Positions 7,094 through 15,538 of a DNA stretch of 64,000 nucleotides are shown in pieces. Below the pieces are notes generated by a model that saw nothing but the letters and a program-made list of their open reading frames with translations, did not search any database and was not told the origin of the DNA. Source of the DNA: Streptomyces lydicus (GTDB lineage: Bacteria > Actinomycetota > Actinomycetes > Streptomycetales > Streptomycetaceae). Where the stretch lies: the NCBI RefSeq assembly GCF_000717345.1, contig NZ_JNZA01000016.1, forward strand, positions 62,001 through 126,000, read 5' to 3'. The position numbers and the translations under genes are program-made. Position 1 is the stretch's first letter, and each line of letters begins with the position of its first letter.

Positions 7094-9444
7094 ACGAGCG
7101 GAGCACGGGAGGCGTGACCGGCACGTCCGACGGCGCGGGCGCCGCCACCGCGACCCCCGCGGCGGGCACCCCGATCCCCGTCGAGACGCCCCTGCACGGC
7201 CTGGGCGTCTCCCTGCCGTCCGCCGACGCGCCGGCGAAGACCGAGGGCACCTTCCCCTACGCGGCCGACCTGTGGGCCGAGGGGCTGCTGTGGGCGGCGG
7301 TGCTGCGCTCGCCGCACCCGCGCGCCCGGATCCTGTCCCTCGACACCAAGCACGCCGCGGAGATGCCGGGCGTACGCGTCGTCGTCACGCACGAGGACGT
7401 CCCCGGGGACGCGGGCCACGGCCGGGGCACCGCCGACCGCCCCGTCTTCGCCAGGGACGAGGTCCGCCACCACGGCGAGCCGATCGCCGCGGTGGCCGCC
7501 GACCACCCCGACACCGCACGGCTCGCCGCCGCCGCCATCGCCGTCGAGTACGAGGTCCTGGACGCCGTCACGGACCCCCAACTCGCCTTCGAGGCCGAGC
7601 CGCTGCACCCGGACGGCAACCTCATCCGGCACATCCCGCTCCGCTTCGGCGACCCCGACGCCGTCGGCGAGGTGATGGTCGAGGGGCTCTACCGCATCGG
7701 CCGCCAGGACCCCGCGCCCATCGGGGCGGAGGCCGGGCTCGCGGTGCCGCGCCCCGACGGCGGGGTGGAGATCTACACCGCCTCCACCGACCCGCACACC
7801 GACCGCGATCTGGCCGCCGCGTCCTTCGGCCTGGAACCGGAGCAGGTCAAGGTCGTGGTGACCGGCGTCCCCGGTGCCACCGCCGACCGCGAGGACCCCG
7901 GCATCCAGCTGCCGCTCGGCCTGCTGGCGCTGCGGACCGGCTGCCCCGTCAAACTGGCCGCCACCCGCGAGGAGTCCTTCCTCGCCCACGCCCACCGCCA
8001 CCCCACGCTGCTGCGCTACCGCCACCACGCGGACGCCGACGGCAAGCTGGTCAAGGTGGAGGCGCAGATCCTCATGGACGCCGGCGCCTACGCGGACACC
8101 TCCGCCGACGCGCTGGCCGCCGCGGTGTCCTTCTCCTGCGGCCCGTACGTCGTCCCGCACGCGGTCGTCGACGGCTGGGCGGTGCGTACCAACAACCCGC
8201 CCTCCGGCCACGTACGCGGTGAGGGCGCGATGCAGGTCTGCGCCGCCTACGAGGGCCAGATGGACAAGCTGGCGGCCCGGCTGGGCCTGGAGCCCGACGA
8301 GCTCCGGATGCGCAATGTCATGGCCACCGGCGACCTGCTGCCCACGGGGCAGCCGGTGACCTGCCCGGCCCCCGTCGCCGAACTCCTGCGCGCCGTGAAG
8401 GAGGCGCCGCTGCCCGAGCTGCCCAAGGACGCCCCCGAGGCGGAGTGGCTGCTGCCGGGCGGGCCCGAGGGCGCGGGCGAGCCGGGCGCGGTACGCCGCG
8501 GCGTCGGCTACGCCCTGGGCATGGTGCACATGCTCGGCGCCGAGGGCACCGACGAGGTCTCCACCGCCACCGTCAAGGTCAGCGGCTCGGTCGCCACGGT
8601 CATCTGCGCCGCCGTCGAGACCGGTTCGGGCTTCTCCACTCTCGCGCGGCAGATCGTGCAGGAGACCCTCGGCATCGAAGAGGTGCACGTCGCGGCCGTC
8701 GACACCGACCAGCCGCCGGCCGGCGCCGCCTGCCACGGCCGGCACACCTGGGTCTCCGGCGGTGCCGTCGAACGCGCCGCCAAGATGGTCCGCACCCAGC
8801 TCCTGCAGCCGCTGGCCCACAAGTTCGGCATGTCCACCGAACTCCTCCAGATCAACGACGGCAAGATCACCTCGTACGACGGGGTGCTCAGCACGACGGT
8901 TGCCGAGGCGCTGGACGGCAAGGAGCTGTGGGCCACCGCCCAGTGCCGGCCGCACCCCACCGAGCCGCTGGACGACAGCGGCCAGGGCGACGCGTTCGTC
9001 GGCCTCGCCTTCTGCGCGATCCGCTGCGTCGCCGACGTCGACATCGAACTGGGCACGATCCGGGTCGTCGAGATGACCGTCGCGCAGGACGTGGGCCGGG
9101 TCCTCAACCCGCGCCAGCTGCGGGCCCGTATCGAGGCCGGCGTCACCCAGGGCCTGGGCGCCGCCCTGATGGAGAACCTCCGCACCACCCGCGGCCTGGT
9201 CCGCCACCCCGACCTCACCGGCTACGCCCTGCCCACCGCCCTGGACGCCCCCGACATCCGCATCGTCGAACTCGTCGAGGAACGCGACGTGATCGCCCCC
9301 TTCGGCGCCAAGCCCGCCAGCGCGGTCCCGGTCGTCACCTCACCCGCGGCGGTGGCCTCCGCGGTCCGCGCCGCCACCGGCCGCCCCATCGGCCGCCTCC
9401 CGATCCGCCCGCAGGCGGCGGTGGCCCACGTCATCCCGCAGTAG
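7090..9444 (+). CDS. XDH-like molybdopterin-subunit homologue, active-site motifs degenerate
   Basis: 784-residue homologue of the large molybdopterin-binding subunit of xanthine dehydrogenases. The fold order is kept: an a/b-hammerhead start (TEGTFPYAADLWAEGLLWAA), PVKLAATREESFLAHAHRH, and a late Moco domain ending IGRLPIRPQAAVAHVIPQ. Several hallmark motifs are altered: the GGGFGGK loop reads PGATADREDPG, RGFG reads RGEG, the cofactor GQG reads GSG, and the catalytic Glu of the GxGE loop is Lys741 (FGAKPAS). It may be a distinct subfamily or a non-catalytic homologue; ordinary purine hydroxylation is doubtful. It is translationally coupled (ATGA) to the FeS gene. Confidence 0.8.
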   Translation: MNERSTGGVTGTSDGAGAATATPAAGTPIPVETPLHGLGVSLPSADAPAKTEGTFPYAADLWAEGLLWAAVLRSPHPRARILSLDTKHAAEMPGVRVVVTHEDVPGDAGHGRGTADRPVFARDEVRHHGEPIAAVAADHPDTARLAAAAIAVEYEVLDAVTDPQLAFEAEPLHPDGNLIRHIPLRFGDPDAVGEVMVEGLYRIGRQDPAPIGAEAGLAVPRPDGGVEIYTASTDPHTDRDLAAASFGLEPEQVKVVVTGVPGATADREDPGIQLPLGLLALRTGCPVKLAATREESFLAHAHRHPTLLRYRHHADADGKLVKVEAQILMDAGAYADTSADALAAAVSFSCGPYVVPHAVVDGWAVRTNNPPSGHVRGEGAMQVCAAYEGQMDKLAARLGLEPDELRMRNVMATGDLLPTGQPVTCPAPVAELLRAVKEAPLPELPKDAPEAEWLLPGGPEGAGEPGAVRRGVGYALGMVHMLGAEGTDEVSTATVKVSGSVATVICAAVETGSGFSTLARQIVQETLGIEEVHVAAVDTDQPPAGAACHGRHTWVSGGAVERAAKMVRTQLLQPLAHKFGMSTELLQINDGKITSYDGVLSTTVAEALDGKELWATAQCRPHPTEPLDDSGQGDAFVGLAFCAIRCVADVDIELGTIRVVEMTVAQDVGRVLNPRQLRARIEAGVTQGLGAALMENLRTTRGLVRHPDLTGYALPTALDAPDIRIVELVEERDVIAPFGAKPASAVPVVTSPAAVASAVRAATGRPIGRLPIRPQAAVAHVIPQ

Positions 9445-9465
9445 CCGCCCGGCAGCCACAACGCC

Positions 9466-9499
9466 GGAGGCGGCCCCCACGGATGTGGGAGCCGCCTCC
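9466..9499. terminator. Terminator between the xdh-like operon and tRNA-Cys
   Basis: Strong stem GGAGGCGGC-CCCCA / GTGGG-AGCCGCCTCC with a short loop. It lies 21 nt after the last operon stop and between convergent transcription units, so it could serve both strands. Confidence 0.6.
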
Positions 9500-9519
9500 G
9501 TCGCACGTAACGCGTATCG

Positions 9520-9591
9520 AGGCCGTGGCGGGATTCGAACCCACGTAACTCGCTTTGCAGGCGAGCCCCTGAACCACTCGGGCACACGGCC
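9520..9591 (-). tRNA. tRNA-Cys (GCA)
   Basis: Read on the minus strand from 9591: acceptor GGCCGTG pairs with CACGGCC, the anticodon stem is CTCGC/GCGAG with loop CTGCAAA (anticodon GCA), and the T arm contains GGTTCGAAT. The discriminator base is U, as expected for tRNA-Cys. CCA is not encoded. The cloverleaf is complete, so it is presumably functional. Confidence 0.95.
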
Positions 9592-9727
9592 GGGTTGTGC
9601 GGTGCGTCTCCGACTCTAGGGTGCGGGGCGGGGGGTGCGGCAAGGGAGCGGGGCGGGCTGCCACGGGGCTGCAACGCGGCGCAACACGGGGTTCATGTGG
9701 CGGGCGGGGCGGGGCCGCGGCCGTGTG

Positions 9728-10591
9728 TCACGCCGCCCGCAGGAACTCCTCCACCACCGGCGCGAACAGCTCCGGCTCGTCCACCCACGGGTAGTGGCCC
9801 ACCTCGTGCAGCGGCCGCACCCGGGCGTCGGGGAACGACGCGGCCACCAGCTCGCCCGCCCGCATACCGGACACCGCGTCCCGGTCACCGGTCACCACCA
9901 GCACGGGGCAGGTCACCTCGCGCAGCCCGGCGAGTACCGCCAGCCGCGTCTGCTCGTCCACGCCCTGCCAGAACCCGGCCCGCGGCACCGGCCCCAACTG
10001 CTCGCCCTCCGTGGCCGCGTGGGCCCGCTGCGGGGCGTCCCACCGCCCGTAGGCGAGGGGTGCGGCGGCCAGCAGCAGCTCCCGCACCTCGCCCATCCCG
10101 GCCGCGTCGGCGAGGCGCTGCACCGCCACGGAGGCGTCCGGCCACCACTCCTCGTGCGCCCGCGCCTCGAAGATCTCCCGGGCGTCGTCGGGGAGTTCGC
10201 CCTGCAGCCGGGAGCCGGGGCAGACCAGCACCAGCCGGGTCAGCCGCTCCGGGCGGCCCGCCGCGTACGTCTGCGCGACCGCGGCGGCCGCGTCGTGCGC
10301 GAGCAGCGCGAACCGCTCCAGGCCCAGGTGGGCGCGGAGTGCCTCCAGGTCCTCGGCGAGCTGCGGGAAGGCGTAGCGGGCCGGGTCGTCGGCGGTGGGG
10401 GAGTCGCCGGTGCCCCGGCTGTCGGGCACGATCAGCTGCCGGTGCGCGGCCAGGCCGCCGAGGTCGCCCAGATAGGCGGCGTCCCGCCCGGGCCCGCCGG
10501 CCAGGCAGACCAGCGGCGGCAGCGGTGAGTCGGCCGGGCCCAGCACGCGGTAGTGCAGCTCGGCATCGTCATACGTACGGAAGTGCGGCAT
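9728..10591 (-). CDS. Alpha/beta hydrolase (prolyl-iminopeptidase-like) with Asp at the nucleophile position
   Basis: 287-residue single-domain alpha/beta hydrolase resembling S33 prolyl iminopeptidase-like proteins. It shows the oxyanion-side motif LAGGPG, DSRGTGDS, the acid loop VTGDRDAVS and the catalytic His in EVGHYPW. The nucleophile elbow, usually GHSxGG, reads LLAHDAAAA, with Asp100 (codon GAC) where Ser is expected. An Asp nucleophile is known in epoxide hydrolases and haloalkane dehalogenases, so the reaction may be that type or the protein may have lost peptidase activity. ATG 10591 is the start. It stands alone between tRNA-Cys and a divergent MFS gene. The substrate is unknown. 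Confidence 0.8.
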   Translation of the reverse strand: MPHFRTYDDAELHYRVLGPADSPLPPLVCLAGGPGRDAAYLGDLGGLAAHRQLIVPDSRGTGDSPTADDPARYAFPQLAEDLEALRAHLGLERFALLAHDAAAAVAQTYAAGRPERLTRLVLVCPGSRLQGELPDDAREIFEARAHEEWWPDASVAVQRLADAAGMGEVRELLLAAAPLAYGRWDAPQRAHAATEGEQLGPVPRAGFWQGVDEQTRLAVLAGLREVTCPVLVVTGDRDAVSGMRAGELVAASFPDARVRPLHEVGHYPWVDEPELFAPVVEEFLRAA

Positions 10592-10724
10592 ACCGACAGC
10601 CTGCCCGCCCTGTGACCGCCGAGACCCGCCACCCGGCCGAGGCCCGCGGCGTAGGGCCGACGACCGACCCGATCCCCGTCCCGCGACAGGGGCGCAGCAG
10701 CTCTACGGCCCTTACGCTGAGCCG

Positions 10725-12245
10725 ATGACCGCTGACCCGCCCGCGCTCTCCACCCCGCCCCGCGAAGGTGACGCGCACCCCGGCCCCGCCACCGGCGGCG
10801 TCCTGGCCCCGGCCCACCGCGCCCTCACCCTCGGCATCATCTCCGTCGTCTCCCTCGTCGCCTTCGAGGCCAGCGCCGTGAACACCGCGATGCCGGTCGC
10901 CGCCCGCGCCCTGCACGGCATCGGCCTGTACGCCTTCGCCTTCTCCGCGTTCTTCACGGCGAGCCTGTTCGCGATGGCCCTGGCCGGCGTGTGGAGCGAC
11001 CGGCACGGCCCGCTCGCCCCGCTGTTCACGGGGATCGCCGCGTTCGGGGCGGGCCTGCTGATCGCCGGCGGCGCCGGGGGCATGGCGATGTTCGTCGCGG
11101 GCCGCGGGGTGCAGGGCCTCGGCGGCGGGCTGGTGATCGTCTCGCTGTACGCCGTGGTCGGCCGGGCCTACCCGGAGCGGCTGCGCCCCTCGGTCATGGC
11201 GGCGTTCTCCGCGGCCTGGGTGGTGCCGGTGATCGTCGGCCCGCTGCTCGCCGGGACCGTCACCGAACAGTTCGGCTGGCGCTGGGTGTTCGTCGCCATC
11301 CCCGCGCTGATACTGCTGCCGCTCGCCGTGATGCTGCCTGCCCTGCGCAAGCTGCCGCGTACCGAGCCGGGGCCGGGCGGCCGGGTGCGGGGTGTCCTGG
11401 GCAGCCGGCGCTGCCTGCTCGCGCTGGCCGTCGCGGTGGGCGCGGGCCTGCTCCAGTACGCCGGCCGGCGCCCCGGCTGGGCGGCGCTGCTGCCCGCGGC
11501 GGCCGGGCTGGTCCTGCTGGGGCCGGCCCTCGTGCGGCTGCTGCCCCGCGGCACGTTCCGCGCCGGGCGCGGGCTGCCCACCGTCGTCCTGATGCGCGGA
11601 CTCGCCGCCGGGGCGCTGGTCGCCGCCGAGAGCTTTATCCCGCTGATGCTGGTCACCCAGCGCGGGCTGTCCGCCACCCTCGCCGGCCTCTCCCTCACCG
11701 GCGGCGGACTGACCTGGGCCCTGGGTTCGTACGTGCAGAGCCGGCCGCGCCTGGAGGCCCACCGGGAGCGGCTGATGGGCCTGGGCATGGCCCTGCTCGC
11801 GCTGGCGATCGCCATGGTGCCGCTGGCGCTGGTCGACGGGATGCCGGCCTGGATCGTCGCGGTTGCCTGGACGGTCGGCGGCTTCGGGATGGGCCTGAAC
11901 ATCTCCAGCGGCGGTGTGCTGCTGCTGAAGCTGTCCCGCCCCGAGGAGACCGGCAGCAACTCCGCCTCCCTGCAGATGGCGGACGCGCTGGGCAACGTCA
12001 CCTTCGTCGGCCTGAGCGGCGCCCTGTTCGTCGCCTTCGGCGGAGGCGCCGTCGCGGCCGCCCCCACCGGCCCGGGCACGAGCCACCCGGCAGCCTTCAC
12101 GGCGGTCTTCGCCACGATGGCTTGCGTGGCGGCTGCGGGGGCGATTTTGAGCCGAAGGCTTGGCTTCCCACGTTGTCGGCCGTCCCGCCGTGGTGGTTTC
12201 TCGCCGTGGCGCCTGCGGCGGGCGGGTGGTCGTCGGGTGCGGTGA
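10725..12245 (+). CDS. MFS transporter (DHA2-like), C-terminus supplied by a repeat
   Basis: 506-residue multi-helix exporter of the major facilitator superfamily. Recognisable signatures are WSDRHGPLAPLF after helix 2, GRGVQGLGGGLVIVSLYAVVG for the helix 4 motif, and about 12-14 hydrophobic segments. A later signature, SGGVLLLKLSRPEETGSNSA, is typical of actinobacterial MFS members. ATG 10725 has TACGCT at 10713-10718 only 6 nt upstream and no SD, suggesting a leaderless message. The final 25 or so codons (from 12170) lie inside a palindromic intergenic repeat and read as an Arg-rich tail (RRGGFSPWRLRRAGGRR), so the native C-terminus was probably shorter. The substrate is unknown. Confidence 0.82.
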   Translation: MTADPPALSTPPREGDAHPGPATGGVLAPAHRALTLGIISVVSLVAFEASAVNTAMPVAARALHGIGLYAFAFSAFFTASLFAMALAGVWSDRHGPLAPLFTGIAAFGAGLLIAGGAGGMAMFVAGRGVQGLGGGLVIVSLYAVVGRAYPERLRPSVMAAFSAAWVVPVIVGPLLAGTVTEQFGWRWVFVAIPALILLPLAVMLPALRKLPRTEPGPGGRVRGVLGSRRCLLALAVAVGAGLLQYAGRRPGWAALLPAAAGLVLLGPALVRLLPRGTFRAGRGLPTVVLMRGLAAGALVAAESFIPLMLVTQRGLSATLAGLSLTGGGLTWALGSYVQSRPRLEAHRERLMGLGMALLALAIAMVPLALVDGMPAWIVAVAWTVGGFGMGLNISSGGVLLLKLSRPEETGSNSASLQMADALGNVTFVGLSGALFVAFGGGAVAAAPTGPGTSHPAAFTAVFATMACVAAAGAILSRRLGFPRCRPSRRGGFSPWRLRRAGGRRVR

Positions 12246-12575
12246 CGGACCTCCGCGGCCTTGGTTGTGGACTGCTTCGCTTTACGTCCACAACCAAGGC
12301 CCCTCCGGCCCGTCCCCTCCCGTGGGAGGGAAAGTTGAGGGCCGGTGGGGGTGAGCGTCGTCACTGACGCTCGCCCCCACCGGCCTTTTTCTCACCCACT
12401 ACGGGAGGGGCTGGACCGGAGGACGAAGTCTGGAGGGCCGGCACCGCACCCGACAACAACCCAGCCCGCCGCAGGCGCAACGGCGAGAAGGCACCACGGC
12501 GGGAAAGCCGACAACGTACGCGGCGCCGCAAAGCGCAACGGCGAGCAACCACCACGGCGGGGCAGCCGGCGACGT
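12170..12575. repeat. Long imperfect palindrome with three repeat copies
   Basis: Copy A (12170-12254) begins ACGTTGTCGGCCGTCCCGCC. Copy B (12433-12517) is its inverted counterpart, and copy C (12533-12575) is a shorter inverted copy following B. Between A and B the arms keep pairing (for example CCCCTCCCGTGGGAGGG with the region around 12400) and converge on a terminator hairpin at 12340-12385. The left arm also holds a perfect 16-bp hairpin (12257-12272 with 12286-12301). The whole stretch separates two same-strand genes and overlaps the end of the MFS gene. Confidence 0.8.
12340..12390 (+). terminator. Strong intrinsic terminator in the palindrome centre
   Basis: 20-bp stem (12340-12359 with 12366-12385, GGCCGGTGGGGG and its complement, one G-U pair), a 6-nt loop and five T residues. 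This is unusually canonical for Streptomyces. It ends the MFS transcript before the helicase gene. Confidence 0.8.
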
Positions 12576-12640
12576 GGGTCCAACCAAGGACCGGCTACGC
12601 TGGCGCGGTTGCCGATCGCCGAGCTCAGCCGACGGAGACC

Positions 12641-14437
12641 GTGACTACCACCACCAGCGCCACCAACAACCATCACCTGTCCCCGGCCTTCCCGGGCCGG
12701 GCACCCTGGGGTACCGCGAACAAGCTGCGCGCCTGGCAGCAGGCGGCCATGGACCGGTACATCCAGACCCAGCCGAGAGACTTCCTCGCCGTCGCCACCC
12801 CCGGGGCCGGCAAGACCACCTTCGCGCTCACGCTCGCCTCCTGGCTGCTGCACCACCACGTCGTGCAGCAGGTGACGGTCGTCGCACCGACCGAGCACCT
12901 GAAGAAGCAGTGGGCGGAGGCCGCGGCCCGGATAGGGATCAAGCTCGACCCGGAGTACAGCGCGGGGCCGCTGGGCCGCGAGTACCACGGCGTCGCGGTG
13001 ACGTACGCGGGCGTCGGCGTACGCCCCATGTTGCACCGCAACCGCATCGAGCAGCGCAAGACGCTGGTGATCCTCGACGAGATCCATCACGCCGGCGACT
13101 CCAAGTCCTGGGGCGAGGCGTGCCTGGAGGCGTTCGAGCCGGCCACCCGGCGGCTCGCGCTGACCGGTACGCCGTTCCGCTCCGACACCAACCCCATCCC
13201 CTTCGTGACCTACGAGGAGGGCAACGACGGGATCCGGCGCTCGGCCGCCGACTACACCTACGGCTACGGCAACGCGCTGGGCGACGGCGTGGTCCGGCCG
13301 GTGATCTTCCTCTCCTACAGCGGCAACATGCGCTGGCGCACCAAGGCGGGTGACGAGATCGCGGCCCGCCTCGGCGAGCCGATGACCAAGGACGCGGTGT
13401 CGCAGGCGTGGCGCACCGCGCTGGACCCGCGCGGCGAGTGGATGCCGAACGTGCTGCGCGCCGCCGACCAGCGGCTCACCGAGGTCAGGAAGTCCATCCC
13501 GGACGCCGGCGCGCTGGTCATCGCCTCCGACCAGGAGCAGGCCCGCGCGTACGCCAAGCTCATCCGGGAGATCACCGGCGAGGGCGCGACCCTCGTGCTG
13601 TCCGACGACTCCGGTGCCTCGCAGCGCATCGACGACTTCTCGGACGGTCAGGACCGCTGGATGGTGGCGGTGCGGATGGTGTCCGAGGGCGTGGACGTGC
13701 CGCGGCTGGCGGTGGGCGTGTACGCCACGACGATCTCCACCCCGCTGTTCTTCGCCCAGGCCGTGGGCCGCTTCGTGCGGTCCCGCAAGCGCGGTGAGAC
13801 CGCCTCGGTCTTCCTGCCGACCGTCCCCTCGCTGCTCGGCTTCGCCAACGAGATGGAGGTCGAGCGCGACCACGTCCTGGACAAGCCGAAGAAGGACGGC
13901 GAGGAGGACCCGTACGCCGAATCCGAGAAGGAGATGGAGGAGGCGAACAAGGAGCAGGACGAGGACACCGGCGAGCAGGAGCAGTTCTCGTTCGAGGCAC
14001 TGGAGTCCGAGGCGGTCTTCGACCGGGTGCTCTACGACGGTGCCGAGTTCGGCATGCAGGCGCACGCGGGCAGCGAGGAGGAGCAGGACTACCTCGGCAT
14101 CCCCGGCCTGCTGGAGCCCGACCAGGTGCAGATGCTGCTCCAGAAGCGGCAGGCCCGGCAGATCGCGCACAGCAAGAAGCGCCCGGACGCGGAGGCGGAC
14201 CTGCTGGAGATCCCCGCCGAGCGGCGGCCGGTGGTCACGCACAAGGAGCTGCTGGAGCTGAGGAAGCAGCTGAACACGCTGGTGGGGGCGTACGTCCACC
14301 AGAGCGGCAAGCCGCACGGGGTGATCCACACCGAGCTGCGGCGGGTGTGCGGCGGACCGCCGAGCGCGGAGGCCACCGCCGGGCAGCTCAACGAGCGGAT
14401 CAAGAAGGTACGGGAGTGGGCCACCCGGATGCGGTGA
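12641..14437 (+). CDS. SF2 DEAD/DEAH-type helicase
   Basis: 598-residue ATP-dependent nucleic-acid helicase or translocase of superfamily 2, resembling type III restriction-like UvrB/XPB-type helicases. Motif I is ATPGAGKTT with Lys58, motif II is LDEIHH (about residue 146), motif III is LTGTPFRSD, and motif VI is QAVGRFVRSRKRG. An acidic, Glu/Lys-rich insert occupies about residues 412-450, and the C-terminal 130 residues are helical. GTG 12641 has GGAG 3 nt closer than ideal, within GACGGAGACC. TACGCT at 12596-12601 is a possible -10. A strong terminator follows, so it is probably monocistronic. Its cellular task is not evident. Confidence 0.88.
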   Translation: MTTTTSATNNHHLSPAFPGRAPWGTANKLRAWQQAAMDRYIQTQPRDFLAVATPGAGKTTFALTLASWLLHHHVVQQVTVVAPTEHLKKQWAEAAARIGIKLDPEYSAGPLGREYHGVAVTYAGVGVRPMLHRNRIEQRKTLVILDEIHHAGDSKSWGEACLEAFEPATRRLALTGTPFRSDTNPIPFVTYEEGNDGIRRSAADYTYGYGNALGDGVVRPVIFLSYSGNMRWRTKAGDEIAARLGEPMTKDAVSQAWRTALDPRGEWMPNVLRAADQRLTEVRKSIPDAGALVIASDQEQARAYAKLIREITGEGATLVLSDDSGASQRIDDFSDGQDRWMVAVRMVSEGVDVPRLAVGVYATTISTPLFFAQAVGRFVRSRKRGETASVFLPTVPSLLGFANEMEVERDHVLDKPKKDGEEDPYAESEKEMEEANKEQDEDTGEQEQFSFEALESEAVFDRVLYDGAEFGMQAHAGSEEEQDYLGIPGLLEPDQVQMLLQKRQARQIAHSKKRPDAEADLLEIPAERRPVVTHKELLELRKQLNTLVGAYVHQSGKPHGVIHTELRRVCGGPPSAEATAGQLNERIKKVREWATRMR

Positions 14438-14455
14438 GCCGGCCCCCCGCCGTCA

Positions 14456-14493
14456 GGGTGGCGCCCCCTTTCCGGGGGCGCCACCCTTCTTCG
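14456..14493 (+). terminator. Terminator after the helicase gene
   Basis: Perfect GGGTGGCGCCCCC / GGGGGCGCCACCC stem followed by TTCTTCGTT. The rest of the 348-bp gap (14494-14785) holds no gene. It presumably carries the promoter of the IclR-type gene; a TACTGT at about 14640 is a possible -10. Confidence 0.8.
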
Positions 14494-14785
14494 TTGCCCG
14501 CCCCGTTTTCCGTAACAGCCGGATAACGGGCTTGGCCCTCCCTGAAACACCTGAGGCCGCGAGGGGCGGACCAATCGGGATGTTCCGGGCGGCGGAGCCC
14601 GGATTCTGGACGGACTCTTCCGCTGACCGGACCGGCTCGCTACTGTCCCGCTCACGCACACGCCCCGTGGCAGCGCCGCCGCGGAGCGCAGCCGGTGCCA
14701 CACGGCCGGCGGCCTCTAGCGCGCGCTGCTCCGGGACCCGCAGCGCGTCGCGTTCGAGCGCCGCCACTCACAAGGAGGGGGCGTC

Positions 14786-15427
14786 GTGACCGCAGAGACC
14801 TCCCAGACGCTCGACCGGGGACTGCGCGTCCTCAAACTTCTCGCCGACACCGATCACGGGCTGACCGTCACCGAGCTGTCCAACAAGCTCGGCGTCAACC
14901 GCACCGTCGTCTACCGTCTGCTGGCCACCCTCGAACAGCACGCCCTGGTGCGCCGCGACCTCGGCGGCCGGGCCCGGGTGGGGCTCGGCGTGCTGCGCCT
15001 GGGCCGGCAGGTCCACCCACTGGTCAGGGAGGCGGCACTGCCCGCGCTGCGCTCGCTCGCGGAGGACGTGGGGGCCACCGCGCACCTCACCCTCGTCGAC
15101 GGTACGGAGGCACTCGCCGTCGCCGTCGTGGAGCCGACCTGGACCGACTACCACGTGGCCTACCGGGCCGGATTCCGTCATCCGCTGGACCGCGGGGCCG
15201 CCGGCCGGGCCATCCTCAAGGCCCGCCAGGGCCGGATCCAGGACGCCGGACTCGCCCTGACGCACGGGGAGTTGGAGGCCGGCGCGAGCGGAGCGGCGGC
15301 GCCGCTGCTCGGGGTGAGCGGCATCGAGGGCAGCGTGGGCGTGGTGATGCTCGCGGACACCGTCTCCGAACGGGTCGGGCCCCGGGTGGTCGACGCGGCC
15401 CGGGAGGTCTCCGAGGCGCTGCGGTGA
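14786..15427 (+). CDS. IclR-family transcriptional regulator, short
   Basis: 213-residue regulator. The N-terminal winged helix-turn-helix is clear (SQTLDRGLRVLKLLAD, then LTVTELSNKLGVNRTVVYRL, residues 6-60). A GAF-like effector domain follows (TAHLTLVDGTEALAV, AGFRHPLDRGAAGRAIL). IclR proteins are usually about 250 aa; here the effector half is compact but ends with the expected VVDAAREVSEAL helix. GTG 14786 has AAGGAGGG 7-12 nt upstream, a strong SD. It stands alone between a terminator and a protease gene, so no target is implied by position. Confidence 0.85.
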   Translation: MTAETSQTLDRGLRVLKLLADTDHGLTVTELSNKLGVNRTVVYRLLATLEQHALVRRDLGGRARVGLGVLRLGRQVHPLVREAALPALRSLAEDVGATAHLTLVDGTEALAVAVVEPTWTDYHVAYRAGFRHPLDRGAAGRAILKARQGRIQDAGLALTHGELEAGASGAAAPLLGVSGIEGSVGVVMLADTVSERVGPRVVDAAREVSEALR

Positions 15428-15538
15428 GGTGCCGGGCACGGGCCCGGCGCCCCTGCCCGTGTGAAGGGGCGGTGGGCGTGTGGTGAGCCGGTAGCGCCGT
15501 CCGCCACTGGTGGGGCAGGGGTCAATTAGGGTGGCAAG

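Noticed and set aside
12345..12644. Short gene in the palindromic repeat
   Set aside because: The frame consists of the repeat arms and the terminator, and its product is Arg/Pro-rich with no recognisable domain.
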